Part shown: positions 1 through 8,314 of the stretch, piece after piece | How the letters are laid out: each line of letters opens with the position of its first letter | Position numbering within the stretch: the stretch's first letter is position 1 | From: Holdemanella sp. MSK.7.32 | GTDB taxonomy: Bacteria; Bacillota_I; Bacilli_A; Erysipelotrichales; Erysipelotrichaceae | Direction: 5' to 3' | Assembly (NCBI RefSeq): GCF_024460475.1 | Contig: NZ_JANFYN010000036.1 | Span: 1 to 24,046, forward strand | Length of the DNA: 24,046 nucleotides | Translations under genes and position numbers: made by a program | Notes under the pieces: generated by a model | The model's database searches: none | Told to the model about the DNA's origin: nothing | Seen by the model: only the letters and a program-made list of their open reading frames with translations

Positions 1-43
1 TAACGTAGTCTAAAGAGGGGTTAAAAGTAATTGTATAAATCAT
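1..43 (-). CDS. PfkB-family sugar-phosphate kinase, N-terminus only (1-phosphofructokinase / tagatose-6-phosphate kinase type)
   Basis: Seen: an ATG at 43 on the minus strand, preceded by TTAAGGAGA with good spacing, opens a frame running off the left edge of the window. Its first 14 residues are MIYTITFNPSLDYV. Established: this is the characteristic start of FruK/LacC-type kinases of the PfkB (ribokinase) family, which phosphorylate fructose-1-P or tagatose-6-P in the cytosol. The gene follows the AEC transporter by about 48 bp with a weak hairpin between, so it may be the next gene of the same PTS operon. Fourteen residues cannot separate FruK from LacC, hence no symbol. Confidence 0.75.
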   Translation of the reverse strand, partial: MIYTITFNPSLDYV

Positions 44-59
44 AATGATCTCCTTAATA

Positions 60-91
60 GAAAACAAAGCCTACTATAAATGCAGGCTTTT
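60..91 (-). terminator. Weak intrinsic terminator after the AEC transporter
   Basis: The 7-bp inverted repeat AAAGCCT (66-72) / AGGCTTT (84-90) has an 11-nt loop and is followed on the minus strand by TTTGTTTTC-like sequence. It lies just past the transporter stop codon and before the ribosome binding site of the next gene. The short stem suggests partial termination. Confidence 0.5.
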
Positions 92-537
92 CAAAGAATT
101 GTTTGTGCGACTAATATAAACAATGGCATTATAACGATTGACAAAATCGTTGATAACATCACTATTTCAACAGCATATGTATAACTTTGTTTGAACTTTT
201 GTGCAAACATCGCAACATTAGATCCTACAGGTGCTGATAATACTATCAATAAAGCTAACTTAATAGATGTAGTTCCAATAGGAACTAATTTAAAAATCAA
301 CAAACTGATAAGTGGAATAATCACCAAACGTATTATACTACATATATATGTTTTTCTTTTACAAAAAATATTTTTAATAGATACTTCTGTTAAATATACT
401 CCGATGATAATCATTGCTAATGGTGAATTCATAGCAGCAATAGACTGAGCTACGTTCTTTAAATATGGAATATTATTCAATTCAAGCATATATAGTAAAA
501 AGCTTAAACAGAACGATATTAGAACTGCATTTGTCAA
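91..537 (-). CDS. AEC-family transporter, C-terminal half (frameshifted)
   Basis: Seen: 148 residues with about five hydrophobic segments, including a PLAMIIIGVYL stretch and APVGSNVAMFAQKF. Established: these match the second repeat of AEC (auxin efflux carrier, PF03547) transporters, 10-TM carriers of organic acids or other metabolites. The first half is the adjacent upstream frame (534-1004). The two overlap out of frame, and one extra A in the A7 run (T7 on the plus strand, 557-563) would fuse them into a normal-length protein of about 305 residues. The ATG at 537 is probably only an internal Met, as no ribosome binding site precedes it. It closes the first PTS operon and may carry a product or substrate of that pathway. 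Confidence 0.75.
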   Translation of the reverse strand: MTNAVLISFCLSFLLYMLELNNIPYLKNVAQSIAAMNSPLAMIIIGVYLTEVSIKNIFCKRKTYICSIIRLVIIPLISLLIFKLVPIGTTSIKLALLIVLSAPVGSNVAMFAQKFKQSYTYAVEIVMLSTILSIVIMPLFILVAQTIL

Positions 538-1004
538 AATATTATGAATTGATATATTTTTTTATCTCCACTCATAATATATGCACCATAAATCCATTGA
601 AATATATTTAAAAACGCAACATAACATGCTATATAAAAAACCATTTCACTACCCAGAGTAGCTTGAACAAGTGGAATTCCAATAAAGCCAGCATTACTAA
701 ATGCAGCTGAAAAATTTTCTATTCTATGTTTTGTTCCATAAAACATGTATGAAAACCCCATAGATAAAATAAAAGATATTAAACTCAATAACATTGCACA
801 TAGTAATCCAATGGTTTTTTCATTTGTTTTTTCAACTAAGAATGAGTTTAATATCACAAACGGAATTACCACCAATAATAATAAGTTTACTAATTCCTTA
901 CATCCATCCATCGTAATAAGCTTTTTCTTTGCAAGCACATAACCAACCAGCAAAAAGCAAAGCATTATTATTAACTGGTTTAATAATAAAAGTGATAAAT
1001 TCAT
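534..1004 (-). CDS. AEC-family transporter, N-terminal half (frameshifted)
   Basis: Seen: 156 residues with about five transmembrane segments. A typical AEC start (LLLNQLIIMLCFLLVGYVLAKK) is followed by SNAGFIGIPLVQ, the conserved signature around the fourth and fifth helices. The ATG at 1004 directly follows the stop of the PTS IIA gene, so translation is probably coupled. The frame ends soon after SGDKK, where related proteins continue into a loop. The run of seven A at this point (557-563) is one base away from restoring the frame. It could be a pseudogene, a sequencing error, a phase-variable tract or a slippage site; the sequence alone cannot decide. Confidence 0.75.
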   Translation of the reverse strand: MNLSLLLLNQLIIMLCFLLVGYVLAKKKLITMDGCKELVNLLLLVVIPFVILNSFLVEKTNEKTIGLLCAMLLSLISFILSMGFSYMFYGTKHRIENFSAAFSNAGFIGIPLVQATLGSEMVFYIACYVAFLNIFQWIYGAYIMSGDKKIYQFIIF

Positions 1005-1409
1005 CTATTCATCTTCATCTAAATCATTGCTGTTACATACCAATTGAATTTGTGTTTTAGAACTTTCGATGATTTCTGTCAATTTTTCATTTGATAATTT
1101 TGTTTCTTGTGGTAATAACAAAATTTCTAAGGCCAATGGTAAATTAAATCCTGCAATTAAAAATACATGATCATTTCTGTATGGAATAAATTGCTGATTC
1201 ACACTACCTGAAAGCATATCTGTTAAAATAACAACTTCATCTTCTTCTGAAAAAGTACTTAATAAATTTTGAATTTTTTTACCCAAATCTTCATTATCAG
1301 TATATGCACTAATCTCAAATATTTCATAACTATTGTTAGTTATAAAATCAAGTGTACACTTTGTACCAAATGCCATTTTTTCATGTGATGCTAATACTAA
1401 TCTTCGCAT
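1005..1409 (-). CDS. PTS mannose/fructose/sorbose-family IIA component
   Basis: Function: cytosolic phosphocarrier taking phosphate from HPr-His-P and passing it to IIB. Seen: 134 residues, the usual size of a free IIA-man domain. His9 in LVLASHEKMA occupies the active-site position. A VVILTDMLSGSVNQ segment matches the family's D-L-x-G-S/G motif, and the tail is acidic (DLDEDE). The start overlaps the end of the ceramidase-like gene by 13 bp, with GGGGAA as ribosome binding site. It pairs with the IIB, IIC and IID genes upstream. A paralogue lies at 12691-13098. Confidence 0.92.
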   Translation of the reverse strand: MRRLVLASHEKMAFGTKCTLDFITNNSYEIFEISAYTDNEDLGKKIQNLLSTFSEEDEVVILTDMLSGSVNQQFIPYRNDHVFLIAGFNLPLALEILLLPQETKLSNEKLTEIIESSKTQIQLVCNSNDLDEDE

Positions 1410-2638
1410 ATAAAATTCCCCAATTCTTCAATAATTTGTTCTGTTTGGCCTTTAGGAATCAATGTCGCAGTTGATTCATAACATTTGCCAAATTGTTCTT
1501 TTTCAATAAAATACCCATGATGATCATTACAACATGTAATGATTATTGTATATGGTTTCTTTGATTTAGACTTCAGCTGTTTACCAAATGTAGACGTTAA
1601 TTCCCCAGGAAATGTAATAATTTCTAATGTTGGAAAATCAATAACCTTACATTCAATATCTTTACTAACTATATCAATTTTCAATTTACTTTCGTATTTA
1701 TCTTTTGATGAAGTCAATAATTTCACTTTAGTTTTATCATCCGTTCCATCCAATTCATTCTGAATACGATTTAATTCCTCACGATAATAATCATAATTCA
1801 CTTTATTATCATATTCTAAATGATATTTAAATGTTTTTACATCAACCCTATCCAATATGATTTCATCATATTGTTTATTCTTAATTAAAATATCAGCAAT
1901 ACCCTTAGAAACACGGTTTAATTCATCAAAATCGTCACCTTGTCTAAAATGTCTATTACTAATATCTGCGCTTGTTCCAATACATACATAAGGTCTTGTG
2001 CCATATTCCTTATATAGATTTTCCCTAATCGTTCCAATTAAATCATAAGATATTTCCATATTAAATGGACCTAGAACAGTAGAATGAACATTTAAATTCA
2101 CAAATGATGCAACAAGCTGATTTTGATCATTTAGAAATTGTAATGTATATGCTTCATCATCAAAATATAGATTTGCATCGTTTCGATTATCATAGAACCC
2201 TTTTACATTCACTTTTCCTATAACGCTTCTAACTTCTTGTACATTCCCAAATAAATCTTTCAAACCAAATACAATTCTATCTACTACACTATTTCTAAAC
2301 TCTTCATTATTTTCATATTCTTTACCCATTGCATCTACACTAAATCCACTAGGTCCAGAGTGAGTATGAATTGCATTTACATAGATTGAATCATAGTCTA
2401 TATCATATTGATTTTGGATACGCTCTTTTAAATCTCTTAGGCGCTCTTTTGTTACACTTAATACATCCATGGAAATAAACAATAGTTTTTTATCTTGTAT
2501 TTCCATATATAACGCAATAGCGTAAATTGGTGCGTGCGCTACGCTTGTTCTTTGCGTATTTCTTACATCATTGATATATCCACACAACTTAACTTCGTTG
2601 TGTGGAGTAATATCAATTGACACTGTTGAAACTTTCAT
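1397..2638 (-). CDS. Neutral/alkaline ceramidase-like hydrolase, cytosolic, PTS-linked (copy 1)
   Basis: Seen: 413 residues from the ATG at 2638. The frame is open upstream, but this ATG overlaps the IID stop as TAATG and matches the MKVST start of the paralogue at 13110-14348. The probable zinc-site motifs of the neutral ceramidase N-terminal family (PF04734) are present: HTHSG at 91-95, NVHSTVLGP with His185, a GTSADISNRH segment near 221-230, then FPGE and DHHGYF towards the C-terminus. Established: the family hydrolyses N-acyl amides at a zinc centre, with a Glu and a Tyr as further ligands. There is no signal peptide, so a secreted lipid ceramidase is unlikely. Inference: it acts on the sugar derivative imported by the adjacent PTS. 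The substrate is unknown. Confidence 0.8.
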   Translation of the reverse strand: MKVSTVSIDITPHNEVKLCGYINDVRNTQRTSVAHAPIYAIALYMEIQDKKLLFISMDVLSVTKERLRDLKERIQNQYDIDYDSIYVNAIHTHSGPSGFSVDAMGKEYENNEEFRNSVVDRIVFGLKDLFGNVQEVRSVIGKVNVKGFYDNRNDANLYFDDEAYTLQFLNDQNQLVASFVNLNVHSTVLGPFNMEISYDLIGTIRENLYKEYGTRPYVCIGTSADISNRHFRQGDDFDELNRVSKGIADILIKNKQYDEIILDRVDVKTFKYHLEYDNKVNYDYYREELNRIQNELDGTDDKTKVKLLTSSKDKYESKLKIDIVSKDIECKVIDFPTLEIITFPGELTSTFGKQLKSKSKKPYTIIITCCNDHHGYFIEKEQFGKCYESTATLIPKGQTEQIIEELGNFICED

Positions 2639-3441
2639 TATGCTAAAATTCCAAATGCGGCACAAATCCAAGAGAATACAATAACAATCAAAATTAACCA
2701 AGTTAATTTCACTTTCTTACCTAATAATTTATATGCAACGAAAGTAAATAATGCTGGAATCAATGCAGGCATAATCGTATCTAAAATTGTTTGCAATTCC
2801 TGAGATACTTCTCCCATTGTAAATTTTAATGGTGTTGTTACCTTAACCAATGATGGAATCAAAGCACCTACAACTGTTAATCCCATAACAGAAATTGCAT
2901 TTGTAAATACAGACAATTGTTTACCAAATTCATTAACAATTTTTAATCCACCTTGATAACCCCAAGTAACGGCTTTAATACGTACAAATGCAATAGCAAT
3001 ACCATAAACACACCATGCTAACATACCTATAGGACTACCTTCTTGTGCCATGTAAGCTGAAATCGAGCCTAAAATAGTTGGAATTAATATAAAGAAGATA
3101 CTATCTCCAATACCTGACAAAGGACCCATTAAACTAACTTTTAAATCCTGAACTGTATCTTTTGCATTCAAACCCTCGTTATCTTCCAACGCTAATGTTG
3201 CACCCCAAATCAAGTTTGACAACCATGGTTGACAGTTGAAATATTTAAAATGGTTATCTAATGCCTCTAAGAATTCCTCATTATCTTTATAAATTTTTCT
3301 TAGTGCTGGTAACATTGCAAAGGCTGCAGATCCAGCAAGTTGAGTTTCGTAGTTGAATGTTTCAACTGACATGAACCATCTTCTACCTACACGATTCAAA
3401 TCTTTATTTGTTAAAACACCTTTATTTTGATTATTCGTCAT
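2638..3441 (-). CDS. PTS mannose/fructose/sorbose-family IID component
   Basis: Function: membrane subunit that forms the sugar channel with IIC. Seen: the conserved IID N-terminus (GRRWFMSVETFNYE, then AMLPALRKIY), a FNCQPW motif, SLMGPLSGIGDSIFF, and a hydrophobic C-terminal helix. The ATG at 3441 is preferred over the open frame's earlier Met at 3468, because AGGGGG lies 8 nt upstream and the protein then begins MTNNQNKG. This start overlaps the end of IIC by 11 bp. The stop overlaps the ceramidase-like start by one base. About 267 residues, normal for the family. Confidence 0.93.
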   Translation of the reverse strand: MTNNQNKGVLTNKDLNRVGRRWFMSVETFNYETQLAGSAAFAMLPALRKIYKDNEEFLEALDNHFKYFNCQPWLSNLIWGATLALEDNEGLNAKDTVQDLKVSLMGPLSGIGDSIFFILIPTILGSISAYMAQEGSPIGMLAWCVYGIAIAFVRIKAVTWGYQGGLKIVNEFGKQLSVFTNAISVMGLTVVGALIPSLVKVTTPLKFTMGEVSQELQTILDTIMPALIPALFTFVAYKLLGKKVKLTWLILIVIVFSWICAAFGILA

Positions 3442-4213
3442 CGTATTGTTCCCCCTGTCCAACTGCACCAGCAGCTCCTAAAACTAATGATTTATTTTCA
3501 TCTTTATATAATTTAAATGCTAATGCTGCACCAACAATTGCAACACCTAATACTGGAACATTTAAATACGCAGAGAATACAAATCCAATTAATAAATATT
3601 CAATATTTTGTTTAACAGGCATGTAACGTAACAATACTGCAAAACCAACAACTGGTAAGATTTTTCCTGCTAATGATAAACCGCTTGTGAACCAAACTGG
3701 CATAGCATTAATAATTGTTGTAACTAGTACATCTCCAAATGCAACAGCTAAGAATGTAGGTAATCCAGTTGTTAAACCTGTAACAACAATACACAAAATA
3801 TACATTAAATTAAACGAGCTCCATTTTTGTTCTTTAGCATATTGTTGTGCTTTACGAATAAATACACCATGAATAATGTTACCCAACACATCTAATTGAA
3901 CAGCTAACATAGCAACTGGTAATCCAACAGCAATACCTGCTTCTACACCTTTTCCTGTACTAACAGCAATTGCAATCGCAATAATTGCACCAATCTGATA
4001 ATCAGGTACTGATGTACCACCGATAGCAGCAACTCCTAATGACATCAACTGGAATGTTGCACCAATTGTTAAACCTGTTGTAACATCACCCATAACTAAG
4101 CCAGCTAACACTCCCCAAAATACAGTATTATAAAGAAAAATCTGTGGTCCTTTTTGATCAATCTTTTTCAACGTTGCAATTAGAGTGATCAAAATAATCT
4201 GAAGTACATTCAT
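3431..4213 (-). CDS. PTS mannose/fructose/sorbose-family IIC component
   Basis: Function: membrane permease subunit of the IIC/IID pair. Seen: 260 residues with multiple hydrophobic helices. It has the family's GLVMGDVTTGLTIGATFQLM segment near residues 38-57, then GGTSVPDYQIGAIIAIA, GLPVAMLAVQLDVLGN and a PVVGFAVLLRYMPV segment. A good ribosome binding site (AAGGAG) precedes the ATG. It lies 22 bp after IIB and overlaps IID, so the three subunits are probably co-translated. The substrate cannot be read from sequence. Confidence 0.93.
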   Translation of the reverse strand: MNVLQIILITLIATLKKIDQKGPQIFLYNTVFWGVLAGLVMGDVTTGLTIGATFQLMSLGVAAIGGTSVPDYQIGAIIAIAIAVSTGKGVEAGIAVGLPVAMLAVQLDVLGNIIHGVFIRKAQQYAKEQKWSSFNLMYILCIVVTGLTTGLPTFLAVAFGDVLVTTIINAMPVWFTSGLSLAGKILPVVGFAVLLRYMPVKQNIEYLLIGFVFSAYLNVPVLGVAIVGAALAFKLYKDENKSLVLGAAGAVGQGEQYDDE

Positions 4214-4235
4214 ATTAATCTCCTTTTTCGTTAAT

Positions 4236-4709
4236 TTATCCTAAAAATTTTTCAATAGGTGTAATCTTATCACTAGGAACATACTGAATCTGTACAGTTG
4301 CACCTAAGTCTTTTAACTTTTTGTAATCCTCTAAATCTTTTTCTGAGGCCATGGCACGACTCGATAACTCAATACCATTTTCAATTTTTACAGTTCCTCC
4401 AATATTTACCTTTGAAATAGTTTCAAAGTTGAATACTTTTAAAAGAGTAGAGGGACTTTTAGTTACAATAAACACTTTTTGTCCATCATATTTATGATTT
4501 TCAAAATTCTTTAACGCTGTTTCTTCATTAATGATTGACAAATTGACTCCACTTGGTCTACCGAATTTCATCATTTCCTTTTTTTGTGGATCATTAGCCA
4601 CATCATCATCAATTACCATCAATCGATTACATCCTGTTTCAGGTGACCATTGAGTGGCTACAACTCCATGTAATAATCTATTATCAATTCTTGCTAATAC
4701 TACTGACAT
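4236..4709 (-). CDS. PTS mannose/fructose/sorbose-family IIB component
   Basis: Function: cytosolic phosphocarrier that phosphorylates the incoming sugar. Seen: 157 residues with the signature ARIDNRLLHGVVATQW, putting the phosphorylated His at position 14, then MVIDDDVANDP. AAAGGAGATT is the ribosome binding site. The gene starts 15 bp after the LevR-like regulator stops, so regulator and transporter share one transcript. Confidence 0.93.
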   Translation of the reverse strand: MSVVLARIDNRLLHGVVATQWSPETGCNRLMVIDDDVANDPQKKEMMKFGRPSGVNLSIINEETALKNFENHKYDGQKVFIVTKSPSTLLKVFNFETISKVNIGGTVKIENGIELSSRAMASEKDLEDYKKLKDLGATVQIQYVPSDKITPIEKFLG

Positions 4710-4724
4710 TTTTTTAATCTCCTT

Positions 4725-6188
4725 TTATTCATCAACATATGTATTTTTATCTTCAACATTCAACATATTTATATAATCATATATATATCCAATTTCACTT
4801 GTAGGTATCTCAATACTGTAGTGACTCTGCAATTCATCAAATGAATTTAAAACATTTTCAATGAAATCACTTTGTTCTTTTTCGAACTCAATTAAATTTG
4901 GATAACTCTTAATTGGTTCATGCTTCACCATTCTTTCAACAAAACAGCAAACATGAACATATAAACCAATCAAAATTCTTGGACGAATCAAACGTTGTTG
5001 TTCTCTCTCCAATTTATGTATTGATTTTTCAACAATATTTAATAAAGGTTTTGGATTCAGAATTGTTACTGACTCTATAACATTCGTTAAAGAGAAATTT
5101 TTAATTAAGTCATCCGTAAAACGTTTTATCTCTTCTTCGCTCATATATAAGCCAAATATATCTTCAATCTTGTTAATTGAACTTAAATCAATGATTTCAC
5201 TTAAGCTTATAAATTGAACACCATCAAGTTTAGGATCCATTGTTCCAGCTACAAATAACACATCATAATTGTTAATCAAATCTTCTTGTATATCCTCTTG
5301 TAAAATATGGTAGTAATCATACGATAACAGTTGAATTGGAATTGTTTTTGGAATACTATCTGTAAACAATTTCTTTATTTTTTCTGCTATACTCATACCA
5401 CTTTCACTTGTGAATACAATTGCTTTTTCTTTAGCCTTTTTAGGAAAATAATCATAATGACATACAATTTCTTGACTTACTTTTGACAGAATTTCTTCTG
5501 TATCCATCTTTTGTAATATACACTGCCCCACTTCTAGAGCCATTGCTGTTGTTGTGTTGTTCAAAATTCCAATATTTACATCATTGAATTTTTTTATACG
5601 ATTACCAATCTGTTCTAATGACCCCATATCTACTAGTACAATCAAGTCATCTAAATATCGTTTTTCGTCTAAATAAGATTGTATTTTATAAACAATCTCA
5701 TCGATTTGAACATCCAATGGCATATCAAATGCAGTAAAGACTTGTTCTCCTAACAAGGTATTCGCAGCGCTAGCAATACTACTTGCTGTCGAATATCCAT
5801 GACAAATCAATATTCCGGTTGAGTATTCATTTTGAACATTTAAATTGTCATATTTTAAATTCAATATAGAAATCATCTTTACCAAAGCATTAAAATCAAC
5901 TGAGTATGTTTTCTCCAATAATAATCCTGCTTCATCTACGATTGAATATGCTAATTCTTCAGCTCTTCGCAACATTTCTAATATTTGTTCAATATAATCT
6001 TGATTCTCTTTTAAAAACTCATTAAATATCTTCGATTCAATTGACTGACAATACAGAGAATATGTTAACAACTGTTGAGCATTTGATGACAACGAAACTC
6101 TATATCTAGATAATGTCATCTCAGCCACATTTTTTATCATCGCTGAGTATTGATTAATTGTATTTTCAAACTTTGGAAGTTTAAACAT
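4725..6188 (-). CDS. LevR/ManR-type PTS regulator, C-terminal part (EIIA-man, EIIB-like, PRD)
   Basis: Seen: 487 residues continuing a LevR-like protein whose first part is in another frame (6280-7374). Order: a helical region (1-115) in the usual PRD1 position; an EIIA-man-like domain with ILICHGYSTASS (His130); a degenerate EIIB-like segment (KAIVFTSESGMSIAEKI) without the usual phosphorylatable Cys; and a C-terminal PRD with GLYVHVCCFVERM. Established: phosphorylation of these domains by PTS proteins sets the activity of LevR/ManR activators. The frame is open from about 6292, and residues such as VLQNAQEYYLHSGDSRSL before the ATG fit the family. The true coding sequence therefore continues across the frame change, and the ATG at 6188 has no convincing ribosome binding site. 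Confidence 0.82.
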   Translation of the reverse strand: MFKLPKFENTINQYSAMIKNVAEMTLSRYRVSLSSNAQQLLTYSLYCQSIESKIFNEFLKENQDYIEQILEMLRRAEELAYSIVDEAGLLLEKTYSVDFNALVKMISILNLKYDNLNVQNEYSTGILICHGYSTASSIASAANTLLGEQVFTAFDMPLDVQIDEIVYKIQSYLDEKRYLDDLIVLVDMGSLEQIGNRIKKFNDVNIGILNNTTTAMALEVGQCILQKMDTEEILSKVSQEIVCHYDYFPKKAKEKAIVFTSESGMSIAEKIKKLFTDSIPKTIPIQLLSYDYYHILQEDIQEDLINNYDVLFVAGTMDPKLDGVQFISLSEIIDLSSINKIEDIFGLYMSEEEIKRFTDDLIKNFSLTNVIESVTILNPKPLLNIVEKSIHKLEREQQRLIRPRILIGLYVHVCCFVERMVKHEPIKSYPNLIEFEKEQSDFIENVLNSFDELQSHYSIEIPTSEIGYIYDYINMLNVEDKNTYVDE

Positions 6189-6279
6189 AATGTAATCATT
6201 AAACTTTTCAACAGACGAATATAAACTACGACTATCTCCAGAATGAAGATAATACTCTTGTGCATTTTGAAGAACACTT

Positions 6280-7374
6280 TCAAAACAAATCTATAGTTAT
6301 TTTATGATAAATTGAATTATAATCTTTCAATTCACAACTCTTTTCTTTATCATAAAAATAAACATTTGTTTTTAATTCCGTTGGAATGCATGATAAATCC
6401 AATACAATCTTGTCTTTCTTCTTTTCGTATGATGTTGCAAAAGACTTGATTACAATATTTCGTAAATTTTCTATGCTATTATCAAATTCTTTTGCTATCA
6501 TCACTTCCATATAATAATCCGTAATCCAAATTGGTTCTTTAACTTTCTTTGCCTGTTCTTCCACAAAATGAATTATAAACAACTCTTTTTCATGAATTGT
6601 TCTCTCTTTTAAAGACGGTATAGAAATCATTGACAAAAGGCGAGATCTTAGTGATGGACTCAACTGCTTTTCATCCCAATTTTGATTTAAAAACATCCAA
6701 CGAATTTTTGGCTTAATATCCATGTACTCAACTAGTTTATTCTGAATTTCAAACGATGTATTCTGTATATCTTCAAAAACAACAAAACCTGTTTTATCAT
6801 CATTCAATATCCCGGATTCACTAAACAATTCTTGAAAAATCATGTCATCATTTTTTATTCCACATTGAATAAGTGAATACGAACTATTCGTCTCTAATAA
6901 TGACTGACTTTTACAATACGTATACACACATTGACTTATAAACTTTCTACCAGATCCCGATTTACCGATTAAAACTATAGGTAAACCATTATCTGGGTAA
7001 TGCAATGCTTTTTTAATATTTACTAAACTATTACGTAGACTGTAATCACTTCCTATCACGTTAGTAAAAGTAGAAACACCCGTATGTAACATTTTATAAA
7101 TATCATCTATCGAATCATACTCGTCACGAAGTTTTGTGTTTTTCGTATTCTTTTGAATTGTTTTTCTATGAAAATACAATACTGGTCTCTCATTTACCTT
7201 AATAAGCTCTTTTTCTTTAAACAATTCATTTAAATAGTGAGACGCTAAACTACGACTTATAATAAATTTCTCACAAATATAATTCGCTGTATAAACATTT
7301 AAATTACGTTCCTGAAGGTTTCCGGTTTCCTCCACCAGATAATCGAATATCATCTGTTTTGTTTTAGTATACAT
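6280..7374 (-). CDS. LevR/ManR-type PTS regulator, N-terminal part (winged helix, degenerate AAA+)
   Basis: Seen: a DNA-binding winged-helix region (about 1-70 from the ATG at 7374, ending ERPVLYF), then an AAA+ domain with Walker A-like GKSGSGRK (137-144) and Walker B-like FVVFED (197-202). An in-frame TTG at 7419 is possible, but GAGGAGG lies upstream of the ATG at 7374, which is preferred. The GAFTGA loop that LevR and NtrC-class activators use to contact sigma-54 is missing: the segment between the two Walker motifs is shortened. The frame stops at TGA (6280) right after ITIDLF. A +1 shift on TTT-TGA joins it to the second part, giving about 880 residues, near LevR size. It may be a mutation or a recoding site. 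Confidence 0.8.
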   Translation of the reverse strand: MYTKTKQMIFDYLVEETGNLQERNLNVYTANYICEKFIISRSLASHYLNELFKEKELIKVNERPVLYFHRKTIQKNTKNTKLRDEYDSIDDIYKMLHTGVSTFTNVIGSDYSLRNSLVNIKKALHYPDNGLPIVLIGKSGSGRKFISQCVYTYCKSQSLLETNSSYSLIQCGIKNDDMIFQELFSESGILNDDKTGFVVFEDIQNTSFEIQNKLVEYMDIKPKIRWMFLNQNWDEKQLSPSLRSRLLSMISIPSLKERTIHEKELFIIHFVEEQAKKVKEPIWITDYYMEVMIAKEFDNSIENLRNIVIKSFATSYEKKKDKIVLDLSCIPTELKTNVYFYDKEKSCELKDYNSIYHKITIDLF

Positions 7375-7434
7375 ACGACTTAATTCCTCCTCATAAGAAT
7401 TCCTAGGTAACTTATGCAAATCTATAATAGTAAA

Positions 7435-7462
7435 ATAATATCTAAAAAACTTAATTTTTCAA
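7435..7462 (-). promoter_or_regulatory. Candidate sigma-A promoter of the first PTS operon
   Basis: On the minus strand TTGAAA (plus 7457-7462) and TATTAT (plus 7435-7440) are 16 bp apart, about 60 bp upstream of the preferred regulator start. No TGGCAC-N5-TTGC sigma-54 element was found in the gap. Other AT-rich matches are possible here. Confidence 0.4.
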
Positions 7463-7465
7463 AAA

Positions 7466-7479
7466 ATTAACCGCTTTCA
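7466..7479 (-). promoter_or_regulatory. cre-like site upstream of the first PTS operon
   Basis: Minus-strand TGAAAGCGGTTAAT matches the CcpA operator consensus TGWAANCGNTNWCA at 12 of 14 positions. It lies just upstream of the candidate -35 box. Carbon catabolite control is typical for such operons, but the last two positions do not fit. Confidence 0.4.
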
Positions 7480-7610
7480 GTACTTTTTTGTCACTTTTTT
7501 TATTCTTTTGACACTCTTTTCACACATATTTTAAAAATAATTAATTCTATATATATGATATTATCACTTACTTCGTAAAGTTCCTTTATTTTTAAACAGT
7601 AAAACATAAT

Positions 7611-7652
7611 AAGGAGTTATAACGATATAAGATTATTTTGCTATAACTCCTT
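7611..7652 (-). terminator. Hairpin terminator at the end of the YczE-type gene
   Basis: A perfect 11-bp inverted repeat, AAGGAGTTATA (7611-7621) and TATAACTCCTT (7642-7652), has a 20-nt loop and overlaps the stop codon of the 7641-8306 gene. The minus-strand tail is only mildly T-rich. The repeat would also fold in plus-strand RNA. Confidence 0.55.
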
Positions 7653-8306
7653 TTCTTCTTGAACCAATTCAATGATTTGTGATTCAAACATATGATGGAA
7701 TAAGGCAATTACCCTACCTACTCCTAACACTGCAATTACTGTGCCAATTCCTATTCCTAGTATTGTATGTGCAAATATAAAACTGATACATAAAGTGATA
7801 CAAACACTTAAACAATCAAACATGTTTTTTGTAAGACCCACACTTTTATTAAACTTTCCCGCCAACGCTTGCACAATTCCATCTCCTGGATTTGGGACAA
7901 GCTGCATACTTAATGACATGGCAGCACCAATTCCTGTACATATAATGGCTAAAACTAAAATTAACAGTTGAACTAAAAAATTACTTGATGTAGGAATACA
8001 AGCTGAAAAAATATTTAGAAGCCTTGTAAACACTAAACTTAATGGCAACTGAAGTAGATCAGCTACTATTTTCTTTTTGTTCTTCTTACTTAAATGAATC
8101 ATAATTTCCACAAATACGAACAATGCATATTCAATAAATGTTAAATCGCCAAAATTCAATCCTGTTATCTGCGATATACTATATGGCACTGAAATTATGG
8201 GAGATACCCCAAGACTCGCCTTTGTGTTTAGTGTTAATCCTAAAGCTAAAATAAACAATCCAACAATGTACACAATAATGCGCTTTGTTTTATTATTCAA
8301 AATCAT
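7641..8306 (-). CDS. YczE/YitT-like multi-pass membrane protein (DUF6198 type)
   Basis: Seen: 221 residues with about five to six hydrophobic helices. An N-terminal GLTLNTKASLGVSPIISVP motif is followed by GLNFGDLTF, and later PNPGDGIVQALA. Established: this pattern is typical of the YczE/YyaS/YitT membrane family, whose function is mostly unknown. AAGGGA lies upstream of the ATG. A strong terminator separates it from the preceding Nif3-like gene, so it may be transcribed partly by readthrough or from its own promoter. The link to the sugar operon is positional only. Confidence 0.75.
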   Translation of the reverse strand: MILNNKTKRIIVYIVGLFILALGLTLNTKASLGVSPIISVPYSISQITGLNFGDLTFIEYALFVFVEIMIHLSKKNKKKIVADLLQLPLSLVFTRLLNIFSACIPTSSNFLVQLLILVLAIICTGIGAAMSLSMQLVPNPGDGIVQALAGKFNKSVGLTKNMFDCLSVCITLCISFIFAHTILGIGIGTVIAVLGVGRVIALFHHMFESQIIELVQEEKEL

Positions 8307-8314
8307 CTTCCTTC

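Noticed and set aside
191..448. Plus-strand frames opposite the PTS and transporter genes (also 14450-14734, 15132-15515, 19357-19647 and others)
   Set aside because: Shadows of well-supported minus-strand membrane-protein genes; no ribosome binding sites or family motifs.
7375..7640. Search for a sigma-54 promoter upstream of the LevR-like gene
   Set aside because: No TGGCAC-N5-TTGC-type element was seen on either strand, in line with the missing GAFTGA loop.
7611..7652. The 11-bp inverted repeat as a phage or integrase attachment site
   Set aside because: No integrase or tRNA is nearby, and it sits exactly at a gene end, where a terminator is the simpler reading.
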